DNA of 64,000 bases from Shouchella xiaoxiensis (GCF_016907895.1 NZ_JAFBCV010000003.1:186001-250000), one strand, 5' to 3'; numbered from the stretch's first letter, positions 48,049-57,026 are shown. The notes: generated by a model from the letters alone, not told the origin. Numbers and translations: made by a program.

Positions 48049-48092
48049 AATAAGCTAGACCACGGTTTATGAAACTTGTGGTTTAGCTTATT
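48049..48092. terminator. Hairpin between nfo and yqfT
   Basis: A 15-bp stem (AATAAGCTAGACCAC with GTGGTTTAGCTTATT, one G-T pair), between convergent genes. No long T-run follows on the plus strand, so efficiency is uncertain. Confidence 0.65.
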
Positions 48093-48120
48093 GTACTTTC
48101 GCTGATTTTTAGCTCAATCT

Positions 48121-48384
48121 TTACAATAAATGGCTATATTGTTGAAAAAGGTCTTCAACAATTGTTGCTACTTGAGGATCTGTCTCACGTTTTAATCGCT
48201 GCACAATTTGTTCAATTTGTGCTTTATTACCAACATCTATTTTTTGTGCGTGAACAATTTTTAATATTTGCGTCGCTTGTTCATGAGATAGGGTGTATCC
48301 TTGTTTCTGTGCCAATTGTAGGAAATCGTGTTCATTAATAGAATTTACCTTTTGATTGATGAGCTGTTGCATGATGAAGTTCAT
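48121..48384 (-). CDS. yqfT: DUF2624 family protein YqfT
   Basis: This is an 87-residue, all-helical, soluble protein starting MNFIMQQLINQKVNSINEHDFLQ and ending EDLFQQYSHLL. Size and sequence character fit the DUF2624 family, and the place after nfo matches B. subtilis yqfT, although here it is on the opposite strand to nfo. GGGGCGGTG precedes the start. The function is unknown. Confidence 0.78.
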   Translation of the reverse strand: MNFIMQQLINQKVNSINEHDFLQLAQKQGYTLSHEQATQILKIVHAQKIDVGNKAQIEQIVQRLKRETDPQVATIVEDLFQQYSHLL

Positions 48385-48543
48385 GATGACACCGCCCCTT
48401 TAATAAAAGTCACGATTATTGTATGAGTTGAAATAAATTAGTAGAACAAAAAAAGGAAAAGGCGTACTTTTCTAGAATAAGTAAAAGAAAGAAAAAAGAT
48501 GTCTTTAAAGAATGCTGATTATTGAAAAGGGGAGGGGCCACTA

Positions 48544-49656
48544 GTGGTGAACCAAAGCAATAGTCAAGTTGAGGGCCCTAAAGGGAGTATACATATGTTA
48601 CAAAAAGAAATGAATAGTGAGCGTTCATCATATTCCAACACAAATATGTCCATGTTTTCATTGATTAAAGAACTGGACCTACCATACATAAAGGTTGATA
48701 ATTCATTAAAGCAATTGCATTGGAGTGACTCATTTAGCTACATAATGGATGTAAACGAAGCTGATTTTGGTCAGTATACATTAGCAGAACTAGCTGCCAC
48801 TGATTTATTGATTGAGTTCATTTATGGACAATTGAATCTAAGCAAAAAATATAAACAAATTATAAAAAATGTGTATGAGCATGAAGAAGAAGTCATTCAT
48901 GTAACAATCTTTCCTAAAACGGAAGATAACGGCATCTTTTTTTATGTTATCTTGGAAGATCTTTCTCTGCAGCTAAAGTATGAAGAACTTCTAACGTTTC
49001 AACATCAAATGCAAACAGTATCTCATATCGCCGCAGGTGTTGCCCACGAATTAAGAAATCCATTATCCGTAATAAAAGGGTTTTTACAACTGTCTCATTT
49101 AACCTGTGACTTTCAAAAGTATTACAACACAATTATTTCAGAATTGAATCGAATGAATATTATTATTGAGGATTTTTTATCTGTATCCAGAAAAAAGAAT
49201 ACTCGTAAATGGCAGTCACCCGCCAATTTAATACAGTCTTTAACCGAACTAATGAAAGCAGAGTGTTTGTTGCATAGCGTGGAGCTTCAAGTTCAATTTG
49301 ACAAAACACCGTCAATTTGTCACATAAATGAATCCATGTTCAAACAAGTTATGTTAAATTTGTTGAGAAATGCCATTGAAGCTTTTGATGAGGAAACGTC
49401 GTACCGTTATTTAAAAGTACATAGCAAAGAGATAGGCGAATTTGTCCATATTGAATTAATTGATAATGGTAAAGGGATGCCTAAGGAAGTGTTAAATCAG
49501 CTTGGACGACCTTTTTTTACTACTAAAGATAAAGGAACGGGAGTTGGGATTCCTTTATGTAAAAAAATAGTTGAGGACCACGGTGGTCAATTCGAAGTTT
49601 CTAGTGAGACGAATGTTGGCACAAATGTAAAAATTATATTCCCTTTACTTCTATAA
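48544..49656 (+). CDS. Sporulation-type sensor histidine kinase (soluble, PAS-like)
   Basis: This is a 370-residue kinase without membrane segments. A PAS-like N-terminal half (about 38-150) is followed by a HisKA domain with HIAAGVAHELRNPLSVIKGFL (phospho-acceptor His168) and an ATPase domain with NLLRNAIEA (N box), DNGKGMP (G1), FFTTKDKGTGVGIPLCKKI (F/G2). The H-box matches the phosphorelay kinases that feed Spo0F (KinA-KinE group). No response regulator is adjacent, as is usual for orphan sporulation kinases. GTG 48544 follows GGGGAGGGG. Confidence 0.88.
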   Translation: MVNQSNSQVEGPKGSIHMLQKEMNSERSSYSNTNMSMFSLIKELDLPYIKVDNSLKQLHWSDSFSYIMDVNEADFGQYTLAELAATDLLIEFIYGQLNLSKKYKQIIKNVYEHEEEVIHVTIFPKTEDNGIFFYVILEDLSLQLKYEELLTFQHQMQTVSHIAAGVAHELRNPLSVIKGFLQLSHLTCDFQKYYNTIISELNRMNIIIEDFLSVSRKKNTRKWQSPANLIQSLTELMKAECLLHSVELQVQFDKTPSICHINESMFKQVMLNLLRNAIEAFDEETSYRYLKVHSKEIGEFVHIELIDNGKGMPKEVLNQLGRPFFTTKDKGTGVGIPLCKKIVEDHGGQFEVSSETNVGTNVKIIFPLLL

Positions 49657-49773
49657 AAGGGAATTGTTTCATCTATTACCATCTCTTTAAATGAGCCAAT
49701 AAATGATGATACGTATGCTGATCATTTCATATTATGTTGAAATGACGAGCATTTCAAAGCATGAAGGATTAAG

Positions 49774-49797
49774 AAGCCGAAATAGCGGCTTTTTTTA
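49774..49797 (+). terminator. Terminator of the histidine kinase
   Basis: A short stem, AAGCCG/CGGCTT, followed by T7. Upstream, 49657-49770 holds only an AT-rich inverted repeat CATTTCA/TGAAATG (49724-49745). Confidence 0.75.
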
Positions 49798-49875
49798 TAC
49801 TAATGATCAAAATGTACGCTTTGTTACGAATTGATTAAGTCCCTTTTTTAAACTACGCTACTCCCGTTCAATAGA

Positions 49876-50607
49876 ATGATGGGAGTGATAAACATCCGTA
49901 AAGTTAAGAAAATAATTGTTGCCATGTTCATAGTTACAGTATTCATTAGTACTGTTTTAATTATAAAAGAATATCAAGAAATGAAGCGAGATTTACAAGC
50001 TACACATGAAGAATTAGATGACTTATACAAATCTATGAGAAATGATATTGAGACGATCCCAGTAGCAACAACGGCGTTCGAATTTGATGAGAATCATCAA
50101 GTCTGGGCCGATTCGATGAATGTTGCAATTGATCTTCATTTAGACAGTAATGGCTATTTTAAAAAAGAATGGGGTCTTTATTTAGGTCATCTGGCTTCTG
50201 ATAAAGAAATAAACCCGTATTTAGTTTATGAATTGCTAAAAGTGGAGAGTGGAGAAACATTTGATACGGATGCAATTGGTCCAGATACCCAATATGGGAA
50301 CGCTTATGGAATGGCACAGTTTATGACGAATACGGCCCCATGGATTGCTGAGAAAGCAGGGGTTGAATATGAAAAGGAACTGTTGTTTGACCCATATTAC
50401 GCAATCCAGCTATCAATTGAATACCTAGATTTTCTGTATGGAGAATACGGGAATTGGAGTGAAGCCTTAACGGCTTACAATAGAGGAATGGGTGGCCTAC
50501 AGCAGTATATCAATCAAAACGGTCATGCAAACAGTGAATATGCATCAACTATAAAAGAAAAAGCAGCTCAACATCAGAATGCAGCATTTGCTTATGACGT
50601 TGATTAA
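49876..50607 (+). CDS. Membrane-anchored lytic transglycosylase (SLT domain)
   Basis: This is a 243-residue protein with an N-terminal membrane anchor (KIIVAMFIVTVFISTVLIIK), a short coiled coil (about 35-58) and a C-terminal SLT lysozyme-like domain. The catalytic Glu lies in LLKVESGETFDTDAIGP; YGMAQFM and ALTAYNRGMGG are family motifs. It should cleave peptidoglycan outside the membrane. The start is uncertain: ATG 49876 has no site, and GGGAG just inside the frame can pair with ACTCCC upstream. It is not in this place in B. subtilis. Confidence 0.85.
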   Translation: MMGVINIRKVKKIIVAMFIVTVFISTVLIIKEYQEMKRDLQATHEELDDLYKSMRNDIETIPVATTAFEFDENHQVWADSMNVAIDLHLDSNGYFKKEWGLYLGHLASDKEINPYLVYELLKVESGETFDTDAIGPDTQYGNAYGMAQFMTNTAPWIAEKAGVEYEKELLFDPYYAIQLSIEYLDFLYGEYGNWSEALTAYNRGMGGLQQYINQNGHANSEYASTIKEKAAQHQNAAFAYDVD

Positions 50608-50608
50608 A

Positions 50609-50632
50609 GAGCAACCGAAAGGTTGCTTTTTT
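50609..50632 (+). terminator. Terminator after the lytic transglycosylase
   Basis: The stem AGCAACC/GGTTGCT is followed by T6. Confidence 0.88.
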
Positions 50633-50652
50633 GCGTTCATTTGAATTAATTC

Positions 50653-50680
50653 TAGACAATTCTACAAAAAGCGTTATAAT
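50653..50680 (+). promoter_or_regulatory. SigA promoter of the zinc-uptake genes
   Basis: TAGACA, a 16-bp spacer and a perfect TATAAT, 13 bp ahead of the Zur-box-like site. Confidence 0.7.
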
Positions 50681-50692
50681 AGATAAAGTATT

Positions 50693-50711
50693 AAATCGGA
50701 ATGATTCTTAA
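50693..50711 (+). promoter_or_regulatory. Zur-box-like operator
   Basis: AAATCGGAATGATTCTTAA resembles the Bacillus Zur box (AAATCGTAATNATTACGATTT) with a good left half and a weak right half. It lies just downstream of the promoter, ahead of zinc-transport genes and near zur. Confidence 0.65.
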
Positions 50712-50730
50712 AAGGGAGCGTGACGAAGAA

Positions 50731-51501
50731 GTGAATTCGGACGCACTTGTACAGTTAAACAATATTGTGTTCTCATATGGCAAAAGGCCTGTCTTAAGTA
50801 ATGTTTCTTTAGTTATCGAAAAAGGTGATTTTCTAGGCATTGTTGGGCCAAACGGCTCGGGAAAATCGACATTAATCAAACTTTTACTAAACTTATTAGA
50901 GCCGGTGGAAGGGCAAGTTAGCTTGTTCGGTCAATCTTCTTCTAAGTTTAATCAATGGGATCGAATTGGCTATGTTTCGCAAAAGGCAAACAGCTTTAGT
51001 AGTGGTTTTCCTGCTACTGTGTATGAAGTAGTCTCAATGGGTCTGTACGGAAAGGTTGGCTTGTTCCGTTTCTTAAGAAAGCGTCATAAAGAAATGATCT
51101 TTCGAGCAGTTGAACAAGTTGGAATGACCGATTATTTGTATGAAAATATAGGTGAATTGTCGGGCGGGCAACAGCAACGCGTTTTTATTGCGCGTGCATT
51201 AGTGAGCAACCCAGAGTTACTCATTTTAGATGAGCCAACTGTAGGAGTTGACGCAAAAAGTGTAGAGTCTTTTTATGGACTATTACATGATTTAAATACG
51301 AATCACGGGAAAACGCTTTTGCTTATAAGTCATGATATTGGGGCAATGACTGATCATGTAAACAAAGTTGCTTGTTTAAATAAAACGATTCATTTTCACG
51401 GTTATTCAAGTGAATTTGCCGAGAAAAAAGATAAACTCGATTTCTACGGACATGATGTGCATTTACTCACACATAGTCATGAAGGAGTAGCGCATGATTA
51501 A
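50731..51501 (+). CDS. znuC: Zinc ABC transporter ATP-binding protein
   Basis: This is a 256-residue ABC ATPase of the metal (manganese/zinc/iron) class: Walker A GPNGSGKST, signature LSGGQQQR, Walker B LLILDEPTVG and the switch His in LLISHD. A Zur-box-like site, a metal permease and zur downstream point to zinc. GTG 50731 is chosen because the ATG at 50701 lies inside the operator; AAAGGGAG is 12 bases upstream, somewhat long. It overlaps znuB by 8 bp. Confidence 0.88.
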   Translation: MNSDALVQLNNIVFSYGKRPVLSNVSLVIEKGDFLGIVGPNGSGKSTLIKLLLNLLEPVEGQVSLFGQSSSKFNQWDRIGYVSQKANSFSSGFPATVYEVVSMGLYGKVGLFRFLRKRHKEMIFRAVEQVGMTDYLYENIGELSGGQQQRVFIARALVSNPELLILDEPTVGVDAKSVESFYGLLHDLNTNHGKTLLLISHDIGAMTDHVNKVACLNKTIHFHGYSSEFAEKKDKLDFYGHDVHLLTHSHEGVAHD

Positions 51502-52375
51502 TGCTTTTTTAACTTATGATTTTCTACAGTATGCGCTATTCACTGGAGTGATGATCGGCCTGATCGCTCCTTTACTTGGCGTTTTTTTGGTTGTAAGAAG
51601 AATGTCATTAATAGCCGATGCACTTTCTCATATCACGCTATCAGGAATTGCTTTTAGCTTGTTGTTAGGGAGCTATATACCCTTTATGCAAGGCGTTAAT
51701 CCACTTTATATGGGGATGGCATTTTCAGTTAGTGGTTCATTATTTATGGAGAAATTAAGACAAGTATATGTTCACTATAAAGAAATTGCCATACCAATTA
51801 TCATGTCGGCCGGGATTGGGCTTGGAGTTGTATTCATTTCTATGGCAAATGGGTTTAATAACGATTTACTCAACTATTTATTTGGCTCAGTTATTGCTGT
51901 TAATCAAAGTGATTTTATTACGATTGCCATCATAACGGTCGTTGTCCTATTTGTTTTATTTTTCTTTTACAAAGAGTTGTTTTTCTTATCGTTTGATGAA
52001 GAGCAAGCTCGTGTTTCGGGAATAAATCGCAAGCTTGTCCATGTTGTTTTTATGGTGATGGTTGCTTTAGTTATAGCTGCTTCGATGCGAGTTGTAGGAA
52101 TTCTTCTTGTCTCAGCTTTAATGACTCTCCCAGTAGCCAGTGCAATGCGTTTTGCAAAAGGATTTAAACAATTGTTTTTATATGCCGTTATTTTTGGGGA
52201 AATTGCTGTTATTGGCGGCTTAATGATTGCCTTTCAATTAAGTTTGGCCCCCGGAGGAGTCATTGTTGTTCTCTCCGTTATCTTGTTGTTGCTATCAATT
52301 TTGTTTGGACGGAATAGTGGTAAAAGAGGCAGGTTTCCTTTGAAAAAGAAAAGCCAATTCTCTAGTCAGAAGTAG
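51494..52375 (+). CDS. znuB: Zinc ABC transporter permease
   Basis: This is a 293-residue permease of the ABC-3 family with about eight membrane segments. Family signatures SLIADALSHITLSGIAF and VVGILLVSALMTLPVASA are present. GAAGGAG lies in the znuC 3' end. No substrate-binding lipoprotein gene is next to it, so the transporter must use one encoded elsewhere. zur follows at 48 bp. Confidence 0.9.
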   Translation: MINAFLTYDFLQYALFTGVMIGLIAPLLGVFLVVRRMSLIADALSHITLSGIAFSLLLGSYIPFMQGVNPLYMGMAFSVSGSLFMEKLRQVYVHYKEIAIPIIMSAGIGLGVVFISMANGFNNDLLNYLFGSVIAVNQSDFITIAIITVVVLFVLFFFYKELFFLSFDEEQARVSGINRKLVHVVFMVMVALVIAASMRVVGILLVSALMTLPVASAMRFAKGFKQLFLYAVIFGEIAVIGGLMIAFQLSLAPGGVIVVLSVILLLLSILFGRNSGKRGRFPLKKKSQFSSQK

Positions 52376-52423
52376 AGAAATTCGTTACACTAAACAGAAG
52401 ACGATTAAAAAAGGGTTGATTAA

Positions 52424-52840
52424 ATGGATCTTGCACATGCACTTAATCGGTTAAAAGAAGAAGGATATAAGTATACGGGTAAGCGCGAGGATATGCTTCG
52501 TTTATTCGCATCGGATTCACGTTATTTATCAGCCAAAGACGTTTTAGAATCGATGCAACATGCTCACCCTTCGCTTAGTTTCGATACTATCTACAGGAAT
52601 TTATCTCTTTTCTCAGAACTTCATTTGCTTGAAACGACAGAGTTAGATGGTGAAAAAAAGTTTCGTTTTAGCTGTAAAACAAATGAGCATCATCACCATT
52701 TAATTTGCTTAGATTGTGGTAAGACGGAGCATTTTCATAATTGCCCAATGGATGAGTCATTAGCTCAGCGATTCCCGCATTTTCAAGTTACTGGACACAA
52801 GTTTGAAATATATGGCATGTGTCAACAATGCCAACAATAA
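52424..52840 (+). CDS. zur: Zinc uptake regulator Zur (Fur family)
   Basis: This is a 138-residue Fur-family repressor. The N-terminal winged helix includes SFDTIYRNLSLFSELHLL. The C-terminal metal and dimer domain has HHHHLICLDCGKTEHFHNCP and the second cysteine pair in MCQQCQQ, the structural zinc site. With zinc it should bind the operator ahead of znuC and so control its own operon. It is yqfV in B. subtilis. Confidence 0.92.
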   Translation: MDLAHALNRLKEEGYKYTGKREDMLRLFASDSRYLSAKDVLESMQHAHPSLSFDTIYRNLSLFSELHLLETTELDGEKKFRFSCKTNEHHHHLICLDCGKTEHFHNCPMDESLAQRFPHFQVTGHKFEIYGMCQQCQQ

Positions 52841-52870
52841 ACACCGTCAACTGACGGTGTTTATTTTGCT
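52837..52870 (+). terminator. Terminator of the zinc operon
   Basis: The stem AATAAACACCGTCA/TGACGGTGTTTATT, 14 bp, then TTTTG. Confidence 0.85.
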
Positions 52871-52968
52871 TCTTCTAGCTTATAAAAGGGAAATAGCGCG
52901 CCTTGTTATTTGACATCTAAGTATGAAATAGATGATTTTGCAAACCCTATTTTTAAGGGGGAGATTAT

Positions 52969-53172
52969 ATGGCACCAATTGTACACTGTCATGTAGCAAA
53001 TTGCGCTCATTGGTCAAATGGCAACAAATGTGGAGCTGACGAGATTCTTGTTCAAACAGATGCTCATGAAGATTATAGCACTGAATTAAGTAACGAGCTA
53101 AGCAGTGATGAACCAGAGTATGCAGGGGAAAGTACGGAAACGTGCTGTCATACATTTAAGCCTAAACACTAA
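52969..53172 (+). CDS. DUF1540 small cysteine protein
   Basis: This is a 67-residue protein with the DUF1540 pattern near its N-terminus (CHVANCAHWSNGNKCGADEILVQT: C-x-V-x-N-C-x-x-W, then C-x-A). Its acidic middle and CCHTFKP at the end suggest metal binding. AAGGGGGAG precedes ATG 52969. The function is unknown; the closeness to zur may be chance. A strong terminator follows. Confidence 0.82.
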   Translation: MAPIVHCHVANCAHWSNGNKCGADEILVQTDAHEDYSTELSNELSSDEPEYAGESTETCCHTFKPKH

Positions 53173-53213
53173 AAACCAATCTGTCTGTAAAGAAACAGAC
53201 AGGTTGGTTTTTG
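53171..53213. terminator. Bidirectional terminator DUF1540 gene / yqfW
   Basis: A 14-bp stem (AACCAATCTGTCTG with CAGACAGGTTGGTT, one G-T pair) with A5 before and T5 after. Confidence 0.9.
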
Positions 53214-53220
53214 CTTATTT

Positions 53221-53808
53221 TTAAATGGATGGCATATCCGAACAATCCTCTATCCATTTTTCAATCCATTGTTCAGCCTCACTCCAGTGAGTAACTCGTA
53301 TAACATTAGAAGGAATTGACATTCTGTTGTATGGCGTATCAAATAAAAGGACTGGGATGGAACATTCTTCAGCAATTGCAACAGCATTATCATGTTTGTC
53401 TTCAAAAAAGACATCAAGACGATGTTTTTTAACTGCATCAATTTTGTCATGTTTTCCAACCAATTCAATGTCAGTGTAGGGTAATGCTTGATTAGTAAAC
53501 CATGACGTTGTGACTTCGGTTAAATGTGAGCGTCTTGCTGTGATGTAAATTAAATCATGGGTTTTACTCCACTTGTGCAAAACACGTTCTGCATCAAGTG
53601 CCAACTCTGCTTGAGCGTAAATAATTGGTTCTTTGTGCTCCATCCAATCCCAAAATTCTTTATCAGTAATTTGTAGGATTTTTGTTAAATCATATTCCGT
53701 TAAATCCTCTAATTGAAGAATTTGGTTAAAGTCTTTATTAATATATGGAATAAATGTAGCTGGGTCTGTAATAGTCCCATCAATGTCTAGTCCAAAACGT
53801 TTTTTCAT
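53221..53808 (-). CDS. yqfW: Putative nucleotidase YqfW (HAD superfamily)
   Basis: This is a 195-residue HAD-fold phosphatase of the 5'-deoxynucleotidase (NT5C-type) family. The nucleophile motif is GLDIDGTITDP at the N-terminus; motif II is YITARRS, and the acidic motif III is FFEDKHDNAVAIAEE. The substrate is unproven. The start at 53808 follows AGAGGTGG; a longer frame from 53841 has no site. It is yqfW in B. subtilis by position and sequence. Confidence 0.88.
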   Translation of the reverse strand: MKKRFGLDIDGTITDPATFIPYINKDFNQILQLEDLTEYDLTKILQITDKEFWDWMEHKEPIIYAQAELALDAERVLHKWSKTHDLIYITARRSHLTEVTTSWFTNQALPYTDIELVGKHDKIDAVKKHRLDVFFEDKHDNAVAIAEECSIPVLLFDTPYNRMSIPSNVIRVTHWSEAEQWIEKWIEDCSDMPSI

Positions 53809-53903
53809 ATTAAGCCACCTCTGATTTAGAAATACTTTCATGGATTAGATTGATTTTGCTTGAGACACTAAAGATAATCCTTAATTAGAAAGAAGGAAAT
53901 GAA

Positions 53904-54323
53904 GTGTCAAATAAAGAAAATCATGATCCCAAATACCGTTTACTTGATGAAAATGATCCTTCTTTGACGTTTTTAAATACGCATGTAGAAGGACATGATG
54001 GTGAAAAAGGAACTGAGTATATTTATAATGCCAAAGCGAAAGATTCCTATGAGGAAGAGATTGCTAATGAATTTGCGGCCGATGAATCTCATTGGCATAG
54101 GGACAATGAACAAGATGATATACATGGCAAAGGAATAGGTACAATGGCGCTTGTTCTTTCCATTACATCTTTGTTCTTTGTACCACTTCTATTAGGTCCT
54201 GCTGGCGTTATTTGCGGTTTCATTGCTTTGCGTAAAGGGGCAAGGGCACTAGGTCTTTGGTCAATGGCTGTAGGTGTTGTTTCGGTTGCATCGACTCTTA
54301 TTTTCTCGCCATTCCTGCAATAA
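53904..54323 (+). CDS. yqfX: YqfX-like membrane protein (DUF4190 type)
   Basis: This is a 139-residue protein with an acidic, soluble N-terminal half and two C-terminal membrane segments (MALVLSITSLFFVPLLLGPAG and AVGVVSVASTLIF) with GFIALRKG between them, typical of DUF4190. GTG 53904 follows GAAGGAA. It lies between yqfW and ispG, as in B. subtilis. The function is unknown. Confidence 0.82.
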   Translation: MSNKENHDPKYRLLDENDPSLTFLNTHVEGHDGEKGTEYIYNAKAKDSYEEEIANEFAADESHWHRDNEQDDIHGKGIGTMALVLSITSLFFVPLLLGPAGVICGFIALRKGARALGLWSMAVGVVSVASTLIFSPFLQ

Positions 54324-54325
54324 AA

Positions 54326-54360
54326 AGAAGCCGGCTCGCTTTACGAGAGCCGGCTTTTTG
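54326..54360. terminator. Bidirectional terminator yqfX / ispG
   Basis: The stem AGCCGGCTC/GAGCCGGCT with flanking A- and T-runs, between convergent genes. Confidence 0.9.
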
Positions 54361-54366
54361 ATCCAA

Positions 54367-55470
54367 CTAATTTAACTGAGCTTCACGTTGTTTTGCATAG
54401 TGCTCTTCAGCAAGTTTATCGATTTCTTTTTTAAGTTCCTCAACCATTGTTTCTTCAGGCACTTTACGTACAATCTCGCCTTTCATAAACAATAATCCTT
54501 CTCCGCGAGCACCAGCAATACCGATGTCTGCTTCACGCGCTTCACCTGGTCCATTAACTGCGCATCCTAGAACGGCTACTTTAATTGGTGCCTTTATTGT
54601 TGCAATGTAGTCTTCCACTTCATTTGCAATACTGATTAAATCAATTTCAATACGTCCACATGTAGGGCAAGAAATAAGTGTTGCAGCATTTGCGGCTAGA
54701 CCAAATGATTTTAACAACTCTCGCGCCACTTTTACTTCTTCTACTGGATCTGCCGATAAAGAAATCCGTAGAGTATTCCCAATTCCCATGTTTAGCAAAA
54801 CGCCGATGCCAGCTGCGCTTTTTACAGTTCCGGCAAATAACGTTCCTGACTCCGTAATGCCAAGGTGTAAAGGATAATCAAACGCTTTACTTGCTTTGTC
54901 GTATGCTTCTACTGCTAAGTGAACATCTGAAGCTTTCATCGAGACAATAATGTCGTGAAAGTCAAGATCTTCTAAGATTTTGATATGGTGGAGGGCACTT
55001 TCTACCATAGCATCGGCTGTAGGATAACCATATTTTTCAAGCAAATGACGCTCAAGCGAACCAGCATTTACACCAATTCGAATAGGTATTCCTTTTGCTT
55101 TAGCCGCTTGAACAACAGCCTCCACATTTTCACGCTTCCCAATGTTCCCAGGATTAATGCGGATTTTATCTGCACCGCCTTCAATGGCTTTTAGTGCAAA
55201 TTTATAGTTGAAGTGAATATCAACAACGAGAGGAATGTTTATTCTTTTTTTAATTTCTGAAATGGCTTCCGCAGCTCGCATATCAGGGCAAGCAACACGT
55301 ACAATTTGACAGCCAGCTTCTTCTAATCGACTGATCTCTGCTACAGTTGCTTCAATATCATGTGTTTTTGTAGTTGCCATACTTTGAATAATTACTTCAT
55401 CGTTCCCACCAATTGTTAAGTTACCAACTTTAACTGGGCGCGTATTTTTTCGGTGAACTCTTTCGGCCAT
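54367..55470 (-). CDS. ispG: (E)-4-hydroxy-3-methylbut-2-enyl-diphosphate synthase
   Basis: IspG makes HMBPP, the penultimate step of the MEP isoprenoid pathway, with a 4Fe-4S cluster. The 367 residues show [13 protein letters not shown] at the N-terminus, the TIM barrel, and cluster cysteines in SCPTCGRIE and [16 protein letters not shown]. The start at 55470 gives the normal N-terminus ([14 protein letters not shown]) with AAAGGAG 11 bases upstream; an upstream ATG at 55497 is less likely. Its product is the IspH substrate. Confidence 0.96.
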   Translation of the reverse strand: MAERVHRKNTRPVKVGNLTIGGNDEVIIQSMATTKTHDIEATVAEISRLEEAGCQIVRVACPDMRAAEAISEIKKRINIPLVVDIHFNYKFALKAIEGGADKIRINPGNIGKRENVEAVVQAAKAKGIPIRIGVNAGSLERHLLEKYGYPTADAMVESALHHIKILEDLDFHDIIVSMKASDVHLAVEAYDKASKAFDYPLHLGITESGTLFAGTVKSAAGIGVLLNMGIGNTLRISLSADPVEEVKVARELLKSFGLAANAATLISCPTCGRIEIDLISIANEVEDYIATIKAPIKVAVLGCAVNGPGEAREADIGIAGARGEGLLFMKGEIVRKVPEETMVEELKKEIDKLAEEHYAKQREAQLN

Positions 55471-55575
55471 AGACCATATCGCTCCTTTGAGGGGCATTTG
55501 CCCGTCTTTTTCTCCAATGGAGACACAAGTTTATTCTATCAATGATATACGGAATCTGGCAAGGAAATTCACTTA

Positions 55576-55908
55576 TTACTGATAAAGTGGGAAAAGATAG
55601 CTTTTTCCTATTTGCAGGGCATTTGGGTTTACATCATTATTTAATCGTTTAAAATCCATTAAAATCTGATCAATCGAGACGTTAACCTGACCACTGTGCA
55701 GTCGTTCGACAATGGATAAGACTGTCTGACCTGGTTCAATGATCACTTCCTGATGAGGTTCATCTACCGCAGAAGTATCTGTTACTAAATCAGGTTGTAA
55801 CGAAGAAGGAGGAGGAACGTCATCTTCGATAAGGGTTCCCCCAGTTAAGTCATGTCGTATTCCTAATATGACAATAAGGAGCAGAATTGGATAAACGATT
55901 CTTTTCAA
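55576..55908 (-). CDS. yqfZ: LysM-like secreted or anchored protein YqfZ
   Basis: This is a 110-residue protein with an N-terminal signal or anchor (RIVYPILLLIVILGI), a Pro-rich linker and a C-terminal LysM-like domain (IIEPGQTVLSIVERLH ... NPNALQIGKSYLFPLY). It probably binds peptidoglycan. The start is TTG 55908, six bases after GGGAGGG. The place upstream of ispG on the same strand matches B. subtilis yqfZ. No terminator is seen before ispG, so they may share a transcript. Confidence 0.8.
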   Translation of the reverse strand: MKRIVYPILLLIVILGIRHDLTGGTLIEDDVPPPSSLQPDLVTDTSAVDEPHQEVIIEPGQTVLSIVERLHSGQVNVSIDQILMDFKRLNNDVNPNALQIGKSYLFPLYQ

Positions 55909-56140
55909 CCATAACCCTCCCTAAATATTAATTGATGTCTTTACAATAAGATTCTTTCTGACTGTTTAAATGTCCTGCTTACATATGAATTAGACGTTTT
56001 ACTTATTTCTTCCAAATTATCGTGCATTAATACATATCTTTAAACAACTTTCTAAGTCTTTAGACCCTTCTCGAATATTGGAGGAAACGGTACCTTTTAA
56101 AGAGAGGATTTACTACTACATAAAAAAGGGAGTTAATCAT

Positions 56141-57025
56141 TTGAATATGAAACGTAAGCTAATTCACTTGCTACTTGTATCATCTTTGCTTATTGGATTT
56201 TTAATGCCATCAGTAGCATTAGCGGACGCTGTGCCAGGTGATGTTTTTATTACACTAGGGGAAGATTTAACATCTGAACAAAAAGATGAATTGTTAAATC
56301 GCATGGAAGTTTCTTCTGATGTGGAGACATTAGTTGTGACAAATGAAGAAGAACATACGTATCTCGGCGATTATATAAGCGCTAGACAAATAGGGAATAG
56401 AGCGTTATCCTCATCAAAAATAACAATTGGAGAAAGCGGGACCGGCATTCATGTAAAGTCAGATAGAATTAACTGGGTAACAAACGAGATGTACGCAAAC
56501 GCCCTTATTACAGCAGGTGTAAAAGACGCTGATGTATACGTGACAGCCCCATTTGATGTATCTGGTACAGCGGCACTTACAGGATTAATTAAAGCCTATG
56601 AATCAGCTGCTGATATAGCAATACCAGAAGAACAAAAAGAAGTAGCCAACGAAGAAATGGTGCGAACAGCAGAATTAGCAGAAACGATTGGAAATAAAGA
56701 AGCCAATGAATTAATCATTCGTATAAAAGAAGAGATTGCAACGACTTCCATCGAATCAACTGAGGAAATGAGAACACTCATTGTACAAATTGCTGAAGAT
56801 CTAAATATAACGATTACGGAAAACCAAATGAATGAATTAACTGCACTATTTATGAAAATGAAAGATCTAAATATAGATTGGAATGTGGTTAGCGATCAAT
56901 TAGATAAAGCACGTGAAAATCTCACGGATTTTATGAAGAGCGATGAGGCAAAATCTTTCTTAGATGGAATAATTGATGCCTTAAAAGGTTTTTTTAATTC
57001 CATTCGTAACTTATTTAGTTCATAA
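56141..57025 (+). CDS. DUF1002 secreted protein (YpuA-like)
   Basis: This is a 294-residue protein with a clear signal peptide (KLIHLLLVSSLLIGFLMPSVALADA) and a DUF1002 domain (PGDVFITLGEDLTSEQKDELL; GIHVKSDRINWVTNEMYANALITAGV; APFDVSGTAALTGLIKAYE). It has a helical C-terminus. TTG 56141 after AAGGGAG is a better start than ATG 56078, which would put 20 polar residues before the signal peptide. DUF1002 proteins such as YpuA are exported; the function is unknown. Confidence 0.85.
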   Translation: MNMKRKLIHLLLVSSLLIGFLMPSVALADAVPGDVFITLGEDLTSEQKDELLNRMEVSSDVETLVVTNEEEHTYLGDYISARQIGNRALSSSKITIGESGTGIHVKSDRINWVTNEMYANALITAGVKDADVYVTAPFDVSGTAALTGLIKAYESAADIAIPEEQKEVANEEMVRTAELAETIGNKEANELIIRIKEEIATTSIESTEEMRTLIVQIAEDLNITITENQMNELTALFMKMKDLNIDWNVVSDQLDKARENLTDFMKSDEAKSFLDGIIDALKGFFNSIRNLFSS

Positions 57026-57026
57026 T

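Noticed and set aside
49724-49745. Inverted repeat CATTTCA/TGAAATG as a regulatory site
   Set aside because: It is AT-rich, short and in a gap after a gene; chance occurrence is likely.
50701-50703. ATG as the start of znuC
   Set aside because: It lies inside the Zur-box-like operator and ahead of the AAAGGGAG ribosome binding site.
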